Shown here piece by piece: positions 32,636 through 43,763 of a stretch of 64,000 nucleotides of DNA (position 1 is its first letter; every line of letters begins with the position of its first letter). The notes under the pieces are model-generated. The model had not been told where the DNA came from. It was given only the letters and a program-made list of their open reading frames with translations, and made no database searches. The DNA is taken from contig CM056383.1 in NCBI GenBank assembly GCA_029718625.1, positions 69,776,919 to 69,840,918 on the forward strand, given 5' to 3'. The translations under genes and the position numbers were made by a program. This DNA is from Synaphobranchus kaupii (lineage: Eukaryota > Chordata > Actinopteri > Anguilliformes > Synaphobranchidae).

Positions 32636-33176
32636 CACTGCCCGGCCAAAAAAAAATTTGCACACTCTAATATTTAGTTGGACCGCCTTTAGCTTTGATT
32701 ACGGCGCGCATTTGTTGTGGCATTGTTTCGACAACCTTATGCAATGTCACAACATTTATTTCCATCCAGAGTAGCATAGGTTTTTGGCTGAGATCTTGTA
32801 TTGACGACGGGAGAGTCGAACCACTCCGTAAAGTGTTCTCCAGCACATCCCAAACTTTCAATGGGGTTAAGGTCAGGAATCTGGTGGCTAATTCATGTGT
32901 GAAAATGATTCCTCATGCTCCCTGAATCACTCTTTCACAATTTGAGCCCGATGAATCTTGGCATTGTCATCCTGGCATATGCCCATTGATGGGATAACCT
33001 GGTCATTCAGTACATTCAGGTACTTCGCTGACTTAATTTTATTGCTGCATAATGTTGCTGATCCTAGACCTGACCAACTGAAGCAACCCCAGATCATAAC
33101 ACTGCCTCCAGAGGCTTGTACAGTGGGCACTACGCATGACGGGTGCAATGGTGACTTTTTTTTTGGCCGGGCAGTG
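32636..33176 (-). mobile_element. Internally deleted Tc1-like element
   Basis: A 541-bp element with inverted ends 'CACTGCCCGGCCAAAAAAAAA' trimmed to TA-flanked termini (TA at 32634-32635 and 33177-33178). Minus-strand translation gives broken transposase pieces such as '[19 protein letters not shown]' and '[19 protein letters not shown]', with frameshifts and a missing N-terminal half. It is a different family from the element at 28264. Confidence 0.85.
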
Positions 33177-33491
33177 TACGTACTGCAGTGTGAACTGGTG
33201 AGTTCGTTCTGGTGTAAATCGAACTCCTAGAGAACTCAAACTCCGTGAAGATAAATAGACAAGACAAAATCAGACAGGCACACAACTTCCCACATACCTT
33301 TATTTTATTAATTGAATTGTTTTAATTCACATCTCAAAATCATAATCATATAACTAGTGAGATAAATCAGTGCGCAGCCTCTGTGCCATGGCCTGCATTC
33401 TGAGAGAGGACCGAATATATCTGTGGTGGTTCCACCGAGCTGCACATGCTCAGTAGGGCCAATGTCACTTTCCATCACCTGAGCCTCACAC

Positions 33492-33864
33492 TAGGGCTGC
33501 ACGATTATGGAAAAAAATATAATCACTATTATTTTAGTCAATATTGAGATCACGATTATTTAACACGATTATTCATTGGTTTGCGGAAGATGATACTTTT
33601 ATTGCACTTTCAAAACTAACATTTTGATTGAACAGAATAATGCTTATATTTTCACATTTTCTAACCCTAACCCTCTACTGTGAGGGAGGTAAAATAGTAT
33701 GCTTGATTTGATACAGAACACCAGAGAAAGTCCAGTAAAGTGAGAGTTTTCATTTGTAAACAGACTATGCCTTCAAAATCGTCATTCTCGATTATTCTTG
33801 TTTAGTAATCGTGGAAAGCCAATATTGATATCACGATTAAAATTTGATTAATTGTGCAGCCCTA
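33492..33864. mobile_element. hAT-like MITE with perfect 8-bp target duplication
   Basis: A 373-bp element with inverted ends 'TAGGGCTGCACGATTA' and 'TTAATTGTGCAGCCCTA', flanked by 'CCTCACAC' at 33484-33491 and 33865-33872. No coding capacity. Confidence 0.85.
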
Positions 33865-33872
33865 CCTCACAC

Positions 33873-34854
33873 TGCTGAAGCTAATCAAATCAAAATAACT
33901 TTACAACTGCAATGAAACTTAAAGAACAAAAACGAGAGTGTACATATATATATATATATACAGTATGAAATTCATATTCTTGTCATTTTTTGGCACTGTC
34001 GTGATAGAGGAAAAGTCTTAGTCATAACACGTCTTCCCAGTACCTATTTCCTGAAGCTGAAAAGCTTCTATGGCACAGAAATATGATTCTTAAGTGCCTC
34101 CACCCACCTCACCTGCTCCCACGACATTCCCAAAGCCACCGTTTTCAAAAAACACCTTTCACTTCCTCGTCTGAGTTAATCAAAAACCTGAACTTTGCCT
34201 CTCTCCATTACAGTTCCTAGCAACAAGTGGGCTAGGCATGGCACCCTGCACTGTGATTGGCTGCTCTGCATGGCAAAGTCCCTATTTGTTCAACTTGCCA
34301 ATAACAATGACACTGCAGTCTGTGTTTTCAGGTGACTAGGGAACTAAACACATGCAAATATTACACCTGTGTGACCTGATCTGTTCGCATTTCAGATCCT
34401 TATCAACTTGTTTAACCAAATTTTACATGTTCACCTATACAATCGCCTCTGACCATGGCTGAATGAGCTTCAGAAACACATTGGCACTGCTCAAACAAGC
34501 GGCCTCAGTCATCATAGGGAAGACTAATGTGAATGTGGCTGTACAACTGGTTAATTATTTTACAGAAGTGTGTTTACAATTGAGGCCAAAGGTATCAATC
34601 GGTGCATCAGATAACATAATGCCCTATCATAACCCTGGCTGCCCCCCCCCCCCCTCCCCTCCCCCCCCCCCCCCCCCATCATCAGGGTCTGCTCACCCTC
34701 CTCTCTCTCTCCATAAGTTCCACTACACTGTAGTGAACGTTGATATCTTGTTTCACAGAAACAACTGCCATTTGCCTCATACTGGCAAATGAGTATTTAC
34801 AACAGATTTGACTGCCTAACTGACAGTGGTTCTAAACAGACAGGTTTGCGGGTT
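33873..34854. other. nfkbiz 3' flank
   Basis: Likely includes the nfkbiz 3' UTR (minus strand). A TA microsatellite lies at about 33945-33960 and a broken poly-C run at about 34643-34677. No other feature is recognised. Confidence 0.45.
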
Positions 34855-37800
34855 TTAGTACGGCCACCGGGCTTGTCTTCCCTTCAGGATACGCCGCACC
34901 TGCAACCACAAAGAGTCACACCAAGCCAAGTGAGTCACAGAGAGTCACACCAAACCAAGTGAGTCACAGAGAGTCACACCAAGCCAAGTGAGTCACAGAG
35001 AGTTACACCAAGCCAAGTGAGTCACAGAAAGTCACACCAAGCCAAGTGAGTCACAGACAGTGACACCAAGGCAAGTGAGTCACAGAGAGTTACACTAAGC
35101 CAAGTGAGTCACAGTTACACACGTGAGTCAGAGAGTGTCACACCAAGCCAAGTGAGTCACAGAAAGTTACTCTAAGCTAAGTGAGTCATATTTACACAAG
35201 TGAGTCAGAGAGAGTCACACCAAGTGAGTCACAGAGTTACACAAGTGAGTCAGAGAGAGTCACACCAAGCCAAGCGAGTCACAGAAAGTTACACTAAGCC
35301 AAGTGAGTCATAGTTACACAAGTGAGTCAGAGAGAGTCACACCAAGTGAGTCACAGAGAAGCAAGAGATTAGCCAGTTTTCCCTATTCCGTGTAATTCTA
35401 CTCAGTATACGACGTGTCCAGAAGGTGTTGGGCCCGGAGCAAGCGGGACGAGACTCACCTGATCCCCGGTCGGACCCTCCGGTACCAGCTGGGAGGGCTG
35501 TTCGTTCTCCAGGTTCTTAATGCTGGGGTCAGAGCCGCGCATCATTAGGAGCTTCACAGCATCCACCTGAGTGACCCTCCCCTTCAGCGCACTGGCCAGG
35601 TGCAAGGCCGTGTTCCCGCTGTACGCCTGGGGGAGGGGGAGGGGGGGGGGGGGGGGTTAATGCAGGCTAGTAAGAGCCATGACCGAATATGATCCCTTCA
35701 CCCCTTTGAGGGCGCATATTTGAGTCAACTTTGTCAAAAAGGTTTTGAGAGGGTGACTTTTTCTCACAAATGAGGGCACTTAAAATCCCTGGATGAAACG
35801 CTTATTTTTGTAAGCTGGATGACCAGGGCTATTTACCTTGTCGTTAATAGCGGCCAGCGAGTCGGGCTGGTCCAAGAAGTATCGCAAGAGCTCCACGTTC
35901 GCCTCCTCTGCAGCCATGTGCAGCGAGGTGCGCCCACTTTTATGGTCCTAAGGGAAACAAGGAAACAATCCCACCAGAGTGAGATGCTTGCACTGTGCAT
36001 TTGTACACTTAGTGCCAGTACTGTGTACTATGTAGTTTGGGCCTGATTTACTAAGGGCCTTTTAGCACACACAATACCAATAACATGACCAATGATTGGC
36101 CATGGTATTTGATTTGCACCAATCATTGGTTGTGTTATTAGTTTTGCACACGCTAAAGGTCTTGGTGCCATAACAATCCCTGCAGGCTCACCTTGGTCTT
36201 GTAGGAGGCGCCCATGAGCAACAGTGTGATCACGCTCTCTCCCAGCGCTTTCCTCCGCTGCAGCAGTTCCTGTGTCTGAGCGGAATAGGGCGGGGCCACA
36301 CCAAGCTCCTGTAATACGGCATTATGGGATAGCACTGCAATGTGCAGTGCTGTAAGGCCTAAAGGGGAGGGGGTCGGGGACACTGGTCAAAAATACACCC
36401 AAAAAAACATGCAACGACACACAAACACAAAAATATACACCAGAATGCTAACACACACATTCAGACACAGTAACAAACGCACAGACTGATGTAGAGATAC
36501 ACACCCTCGTAGTTGACTGCTTCCATGTGGAGCTGCTGCGTGGTGCGGTGGACGGCCTACAAACACACACAGGGAAAGAAGTAAGAGACAGAAACACTTT
36601 CTCCTGCGTAACAGTCTTCCACAAAGAAACCCACCACTCATTAACAACTAACACATTACTGAATCCAAATATAACCAACTGTCACTCATTAATAACTAAC
36701 ACATTACTGAATACAAATATAACCAACTGTCACTCATTAATAACTAACACATTACTGAATACAAATATAACCAACTGCCACTCATTAACAACTAACACAT
36801 TACTGAATACAAATATAACCAACTGCCACTCATTAACAACTAACACATTACTGAATACAAATATAACCAACTGCCACTCATTAACAACTAACACATTACT
36901 GAATACAAATATAACCAACTGCCACTCATTAACAACTAACACATTACTGAATACAAATATAACCAACTGCCACTCATTAACAACTAACACATTACTGAAT
37001 ACAAATATAACCAACTGCCTCTCATTAACAACTAACACATTACTGAATACAAATATAACCAACTGCCACTCATTAACAACTAACACATTACTGAATACAA
37101 ATATAACCAACTGCCACTCATTAACAACTAACACATTACTGAATACAAATATAACCAACTGCCACTCATTAACAACTAACACATTACTGAATACAAATAT
37201 AACCAACTGCCACTCATTAACAACTAACACATTACTGAATACAAATATAACCAACTGCCACTCACTAATAACCACTACATTACTAGATACACATATAAGC
37301 ACTTCTACTACCTTGGGCCTATTACTTTATTTTTATACAAATTAATGCGACTGCTACAACGACTTTATTTTTATGCAAATTAATGTGACTGCTACAACGG
37401 CTAACTATGTTTAAATGTATGTAGTTTAAATGTGTCTGTTTATACATACAAATATACACATAGTGTGTATCGATATTTGTAATATGTAATAGGGGTAAAA
37501 TATATGTTATAAGGTCGATAACATTTTGTATAGGCAATTTGCATGTGCAAATAAGTGGAGTGTAGTATAATGGTTAAGGAATTGGGCTTGTAACCGAAAG
37601 GTCGCCGGTTCGATTCCCAGGTAGACACTGCCGTTGTACCCTTGAGCAAGGTACTTAACCTGAATCGCTTCAATATATATCCAGCTGTAGATACTATGTA
37701 AATGCTGTGTAAGTCGCTCTGGATAATGCCTGTAATGTAATGTGAAAGTGTTGTGCTTGGTTAAGAGCACGTAGTAGTTGTGGTAGAACAGGTCCTACTG

Positions 37801-38244
37801 CGTTATCTCCTTCCTCAAAAGAAAGGGGATGTCTCTGTAAATGAGGCGGTGATACTCTACTTCACATATGCAACCTGAAACTGAAATTAACTTTGCTTTT
37901 CAAGGCTCATGTGTGAATAGCTGCTTTCACACAATGGAGCTCAAATAATTACCCCATTAATTCTCTTGTTCACACAACCAACGATTTTACATTATTTTAA
38001 CAGGTTGATAGAATTCACACTTGATGGTGCCAGTAATTGTCTGGCTGTCAAACACTCAAAAAGAGCTTATGGAAGTGCTAGTATTCTGTGTTACATGTGT
38101 AAGAATAAGTGCATGTGCCCGCTGAAAACTATTCTTACTTAGGCCTTATCACTCACACATGTGTGTAAGCAGCTAATCTCACCTCAGAGATAAGGGAGTC
38201 TGGATGGTGATTACAGAAGATCAGAGACAAAGAGTGACACAGAG

Positions 38245-38283
<39 letters not shown>

Positions 38284-38320
38284 CTGAGAATCACTTATAC
38301 ACAGAGACACACATTGGGTG

Positions 38321-38357
<37 letters not shown>

Positions 38358-41300
38358 ATGAGAGGCACACATTGGGTAATACACACAGACAGAAACTGAT
38401 GCAGAAAGTCACAGTGAGCCCTGTCAGAGGTAACAAAACACAAACTAAACATGTGCATCTCACTGAATGTTCTCACAATGTTTCCCATTAATGTATTAAA
38501 ATGTGGCGGCCCGCCACAGTCTAATTTGAACCGCCACAGTTTCAAATTGATCAAAAAATAAATAAATCTAATATCGAAAGTTAAACCCTCTGTGGTACAC
38601 TATAATGGATACATACTGTTTCAGTATTAAGCTAGCCAAGCTAGTGTTACAATATTAATTTATCATAAGTTAACATAACAAGGTTATAAGATCCTTTTTT
38701 TTTTTTTACAATCTTATCTTGATAGCTAACCTGAAAATAAAAACTAAATAATATAGCCTAGTTCATGCATATTGTATCTTGTGGAAGATAATACAGACGT
38801 TATTTGAGGGAGATATCAGCATGATGTAACGCAATCTATTTCAAAACGCAACCTGCTGTGTTCCCCCGTTTCCCTCACAAAAATAGTTTCCCCTTCATTG
38901 TAGGCTCTCAGTTTTTTTTAACAATCTCTGTCTGGCGTCGCCCGGCTCGTTCGGCTTCTACGTCATACAACAGGATCTACTTTTTAAAGTTACTAAGAAA
39001 GGACAGAGAGAATACGAAGACAAAGAAGCAACAGAGGTAGCAAAGCTTTAATAGCAAGCCAATCAGATTCAGACGCTTTCTTGTCAATAAACAAGCACTC
39101 CGCTTATTTTTATTGTAGTTTTCAATCCCTCTTAAGACAGGGCTGAGTTTTGGACTATAACAGGTTAAAATGCATTGTGATGGTTTCTGTATTGTCTACT
39201 GACAAAGTTTTTGAATATTTTTCATCAGACCACATTTCTGGTGGTCTAGCTGTGGTCTAGCTAGCCGTCTAGTCAAAATTCTATATATTTAACGTGTTCC
39301 ATTTCCCATGTTCCAATCACAAAGAATTGTGGATCTAGTGTTTAGATTTTAATCTCAAAGAGCACCAAATTGATACATTTAGCTGTTGAAATTGACAAAA
39401 TTTTCTTCTGGGGGGGCATGCCCCCGGACCCCCCTAGACAGTTTGGAGTCTACCCACCACAGTTTCAGAAAATCCTGTGGGAAACACTGGTTCTCAGGTG
39501 ATGTAAATAGTGGAGGTGGCTGCATGTTCCAGAATTATCGCTACAGGTAAAGTGATGCGTACAGGTGCTGGGTCCTCACCTTCAGCGTTTGGGCGTGGCC
39601 CTTCTCAGCGCACATGTGCAGAGGAGATCGTCCCCAGCGGTCCGTCGTGTTGATCTGCGCCCCCATATTCAGCAGGTCCTGCACAATCAGGTGCTGATTG
39701 GCAGCCATGCTCACCTGCAAGGCAGTCTGGGTAAAAAAGAAAGCATGTCAATGTGCTGCTCACAGCGGTCACATGGCTGGGTCAGGTACGGTTTCCTACA
39801 GCATGTCAGGATGTGTGGGGTTATGAGCAGGATAAAGCAGGTCAGGATGAGTGGGGTTATGAGCAGGATAAAGCAGGTTAGGATGAGTGGGGTTATGAGC
39901 AGGTTAAAGCAGGTCAGGATGAGTGGGGTTATGAGCAGGATAAAGCAGGTCAGGATGAGTGGGGTTATGAGCAGGATAAAGCAGGTCAGGATGAGTGGGG
40001 TTATGAGCAGGTTAAAGCAGGTTAGGATGTGTGGGGTTATGATCTGGATAAAGCAGGTCAGGATGTGTGGGGTTATGAGCAGAATAAAGCAGGTCAGGAT
40101 GAGTGGGGTTATGAGCAGGATAAAGCAGGTCAGGATGAGTGGGGTTATGAGCAGGATAAAGCAGGTCAGGATGTGTGGGGTTATGAACAAGATAAAGAGG
40201 GTCAGAATGTATGGGGTTATGAGCAGGATAAAGCAGGTCAGGATGTGTGGGGTTATGATCTGGATAAAGCAGGTCAGGATGTGTGGGGTTATGAGCAGGA
40301 TAAAGCAGGTCAGGATGTGTGGGGTTATGATCTGGATAAAGCAGGTCAGGATGTGTGGGGTTATGAGCAGGTTAAAGCAGGTCATGATGTGTGGGGTTAT
40401 GAGCAGGTTAAAGCAGGTTAGGATGTGTGGGGTTATGATCTGGATAAAGCAGGTCAGGATGTGTGGGGTTATGAGCAGGTTAAAGCAGGTCAGGATGTGT
40501 GGGGTTATGAGCAGGTTAAAGCAGGTCAGGATGTGTGGGGTTATGAGCAGGTTAAAGCAGGTCAGGATGTGTGGGGTTATGAGCAGGATAAAGCAGGTCA
40601 GGATGTGTGGGGTTATGAGCAGGTTAAAGCAGGTCAGGATGTGTGGGGTTATGAGCAGGTTAAAGCAGGTCAGGATGTGTGGGGTTATGAGCAGGATAAA
40701 GCAGGTCAGGATGTGTGGGGTTATGAGCAGGATAAAGCAGGTCAGGATGTGTGGGGTTATGAGCAGGTTAAAGCAGGTCAGGATGTGTGGGGTTATGAGC
40801 AGGTTAAAGCAGGTCAGGATGTGTGGGGTTATGAGCAGGTTAAAGCAGGTCAGGATGTGTGGGGTTATGAGCAGGTTAAAGCAGGTCAGGATGTGTGGGG
40901 TTATGAGCAGGTTAAAGCAGGTCAGGATGTGTGGGGTTATGAGCAGGATAAAGCAGGTCAGGATGTGTGGGGTTATGAGCAGGTTAAAGCAGGTCAGGAT
41001 GTGTGGGGTTATGAGCACATATTTTTGGGCGGGGCAGCTCTCACCTGGCCGTTGTGCTCCTTCAGGTCCAGCAGACCCAGAGACGCCATCTTTCTGGCGA
41101 GCACGTAGGACAGAGCCCGCCGACCCTGCGCCACGGCAACATGCAGGAACCTGGTAACCACCAGTATAAGGGTGATAATTAGGTCGGCCTGTCTGTAGAT
41201 GTGTTCTTTGTAGATTCTACATAACTGTGCTCTATTTGGGACGGCACAGATAAGCATGTGCGCTCCTCTGAAGCATGTGATATCAGCCACTGCCTCTTGT

Positions 41301-43763
41301 TGGGCTCACGCAGATATGAGTCAGAGGAAGATGCTTCATGCGAAGCTTGACTGGCAGGGGTCAGACACTGTAATCCCAACCCACTGAATCCTTCCCCATC
41401 CCTGGATGACACTGGAGGCAATTGTGAAACACCCACCAGCACGGATTTGGGGCCCAATCCGTGTACTAGAATAGTGTCTTAACAGGATAAGCCACCCAGA
41501 AGCCCCTCACCATCTGTTTCTACAGTAATTTCTGTCATAATCAAACCCCTCCGTACGAAACGGTCACTTCTCTCTCAACGCCTTCACTGTCCACGCATTT
41601 CTACAGGTTATATTCAACAAAAATAAATAAAGAATACATATTGAGGTATGTTTCTTTAAAACAGGTAAATACACAGTGTTATGAGGACAGCCCGACTGCT
41701 CGATTTCTCAGCACTGTTGAATCTGTTGTCCCCCTGTCAGAGTGTGGGTGTGGCCTAAACTCACGTGTCTCCGTCTTCGTCCCGCGCTGCCAGCTGATCT
41801 GGGGTCAGTCCGGCCAGCCGTTCCTCCTCCTGCTCCACCTGCCAGTGGAAGAAGGACACGCCTACTGCGGGGAGGAGGGGGAGGGGCTGATGCTTCTGGG
41901 ACACGCCCACCGCAGGGGGGAGGGGCCGAGGCTTCTGGGACACGCCCATCGCGGGGGGGAGGGGGAGCTGAGGGAGGGGGCAGGTCATGACCTCCGGCAG
42001 GAAGTTGGGGCACAGGGCGGCCATCTGTGAGGGAGTGTCCTGCACCTGCACCGTTGCTATGGAAATGGGAGCGCTCTGCCTTAGCTGCTCAATGATGTCA
42101 GTGATGTCCGGGCGTGTATCGCAGTCCGGCTCCTCCCCCATCACAGCGCTGCCTCCATCATCCACTGAACAAGGGCTCTGCTATTATCACACAGAACAGA
42201 CATGCTAATATTACATACAGCATACAGACATGCTAATATTACATACAGCATACAGACATGCTAATATTACTACAGCATACAGACATGCTAATATTACATA
42301 CAGCATACAGATATGCTAATATTACATACAGCATACAGACATGCTAATATTACTACAGCATACAGACATGCTAATATTACATACAGCATACAGACATGCT
42401 AATATCATGCACATGCTAATGTGACACACGGCAGACATGCTAATTGGAACACTGTCTTAAACGTGCCTGACTGTTAAATCTTCTGAATGTGATGAAGAGG
42501 CAAATAGCTACCTGTGGGCTGCTGTAGAGAGGGGAAGGTCTCTTGGGGGAAATAGGGCCTGGTGGTGCGTGGATAGCAGGCCGCTTTGTACCAAGAAGAA
42601 TAGCGGTCAGCGCTAGGTAAAGAATGTCAACAGAACAGGAAATCAGCCTACTTTCACTGATATTATCCTCATTATGAATATATCTATAACTGTGCTGATA
42701 GACGTGAACTAATTACGGTTGTATAATAATAACAACTATTTATGTTAATTTTACACTAGTCGTGTCCTTTCAGCCCTATGCGTTATTTTACAATTGAGTA
42801 AATAAATGTGTTATTTCATGTTAGGTAAGTTGGATTCTTCTCATTAGTTGGTTGCTTCATCGAAATGTCATAGTAATATATCAATCATTTTTATTTCTAT
42901 TTATTATTCATTTGTTCCGTTATATTTAATGTGGATATATGAAATTATAATAAGTATGACTCGTGATTGTCATTGGTCTGTTATACTTCATTTGCTTTTA
43001 TGTGAACAAAGTTAATATTACCTGGACAATTATCAGCTGTTTCGAAGTTCTCAAAAACCTTAACAAACAGAAAGAGAAATACATAAAACGAGAAAGAAGC
43101 GTAAATAAATGCACAGGACAAACACTAATTTAAGTATTACACGTGGGCACATACGTACCTCTTTGTAGTCGTCGCTGGGGCTCAAGAACACTTGGCTACT
43201 GCGTTTCCGTAGGATAAGTTGCTTAACAGGGTCCTTCACACGCACGCCCAGGTACCGCGGCTGCCTCGCGCTCCCCATGTAGGAGTTATCTGTAGCTACA
43301 ACATGTGTGGAACAACACACTTTTAACATGAAATACATTCGTTTTCCTTATGTGGTCTATTTAAGTTCTAAGTCTGCAAATAATTAAGTAATGCGTTGTA
43401 AGGGAAACACGAATAGGCTACTAGCCTACTTATAGGAGAGCCTAGCCTACGCCACGAAATTTCGAATTCCCACTTAATAGGCTAAATTCATTAGTTAGTA
43501 TCAAAACTTTACGCTACATTTGTTTTTGTTTTTTGGATCTTACCGCTGATGTTGTTCGGATTGTTGCTGGGTTGAGTCAGGCTTGCCACACTGTTCCAAG
43601 TATTTCCAGAGTCGGAATTTGGGGACCAAGGATGTTGGTCCCCGCCGAAGCAAGCGGGCTCGTGCAACGGGGAAGAGTTACAGTAGAAAGAATGGAGATT
43701 GAGAGGACTCGTCATAACTTCAGACTCCCGATCCACGACAACCTCACACATGTCAATGATCAT
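34855..43763 (-). CDS. nfkbiz: NF-kappa-B inhibitor zeta (I-kappa-B zeta)
   Basis: Twelve minus-strand exons: 43763-43544, 43289-43159, 43058-43022, 42612-42512, 42177-41765, 41150-41045, 39726-39580, 36556-36505, 36358-36192, 35947-35837, 35626-35459 and 34899-34855. They total 1698 bp and 565 residues, all in phase. The N-terminus has '[11 protein letters not shown]'. Exon 2 contains '[17 protein letters not shown]', the OCA motif shared with POU2AF1-type coactivators. Residues about 295-551 form the ankyrin repeats, including '[19 protein letters not shown]', '[20 protein letters not shown]', '[18 protein letters not shown]' and '[13 protein letters not shown]'. The C-terminus is '[14 protein letters not shown]'. 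The protein is a nuclear, inducible modulator of NF-kappa-B p50 targets. It is shorter than human (718), mostly in the middle region. Exon 5 encodes Pro-rich repeats of 'PPAVGVSQK' type. Its acceptor was chosen at CAG/AGC (42178) because that alone keeps phase with exon 4. Confidence 0.93.
34905..35360. repeat. 31-bp minisatellite at the nfkbiz last-exon acceptor
   Basis: About 14 irregular copies of a unit with 'AGTCACACCAAGCCAAGTGA' and 'GTCACAGAG'. The array begins about 6 bp from the acceptor of the terminal nfkbiz exon (exon from 34899). Confidence 0.92.
36040..36165. mobile_element. Possible small palindromic MITE, nfkbiz intron 9
   Basis: Near-inverted arms 'CCTTTTAGCACACACAATA' and 'TTTTGCACACGCTAAAGG' surround paired 'CCAATGATTGG' and 'CCAATCATTGG' segments. 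No coding capacity; the family is not identified. Confidence 0.45.
36640..37275. repeat. 48-bp minisatellite, nfkbiz intron 7
   Basis: About 13 copies of a unit with 'AACACATTACTGAATACAAA' and 'TATAACCAACTGCCACTCAT', very homogeneous. It begins about 80 bp upstream (sense) of the nfkbiz 52-bp exon 8. The period is divisible by three, giving spurious long frames. Confidence 0.95.
37555..37745 (+). mobile_element. tRNA-derived SINE
   Basis: The head has an A-box-like 'TAGTATAATGGTTAAGGAAT' and a B box 'GGTTCGATTCC' with normal tRNA spacing. The body contains 'TTGTACCCTTGAGCAAGGTA' and the tail ends 'GTAATGTAATGTG'. This arrangement is common in teleost SINEs. It lies in nfkbiz intron 7, antisense to the gene. 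Confidence 0.85.
38250..38355. repeat. CA microsatellites, nfkbiz intron 7
   Basis: Two (CA)n tracts separated by about 45 bp of imperfectly repeated sequence ('GACACACATTGGGTGATAC'). Confidence 0.9.
38476..39489. mobile_element. hAT-like element in nfkbiz intron 7
   Basis: The ends 'CAATGTTTCCCATTAATG' and 'ATCCTGTGGGAAACACTG' form short inverted repeats, and 'GTTCTCA' flanks both sides (38469-38475, 39490-39496). Subterminal 'CCGCCACAG' and 'CCACCACAG' motifs occur near both ends. There is no transposase frame in about 1 kb. Confidence 0.65.
39800..41017. repeat. 36-bp minisatellite, nfkbiz intron 6
   Basis: About 34 copies of a 36-bp unit ('GATGTGTGGGGTTATGAGCA' then 'GGTTAAAGCAGGTCAG') with GATAAA/GTTAAA and GAGCAG/GATCTG variants. 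It ends about 28 bp from the exon 6 donor (41045). All three plus frames and a minus frame stay open for long stretches, which explains the 530-codon frame over 39565-41157. Confidence 0.96.
41151..41764. other. nfkbiz intron 5
   Basis: Unique-looking sequence between exon 6 (41045-41150) and exon 5 (41765-42177). I recognise nothing beyond the splice sites. Confidence 0.5.
42185..42430. repeat. 28-bp minisatellite next to the nfkbiz exon 5 acceptor
   Basis: About eight copies of 'ACAGACATGCTAATATTACA' plus 'TACAGCAT', beginning within about 20 bp of the acceptor at 42178. Confidence 0.9.

Noticed and set aside
33660..33680. Short TAACCC runs like telomere repeats
   Set aside because: Only two or three units, inside a hAT-like MITE.
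37555..37630. Possible tRNA gene
   Set aside because: A and B boxes are present, but the acceptor stem does not close and the sequence continues into a standard SINE body and tail.
39565..41157. 530-codon plus frame and 435-codon minus frame
   Set aside because: They run through the 36-bp intronic array of nfkbiz; only the minus-strand exons at the two edges are coding.
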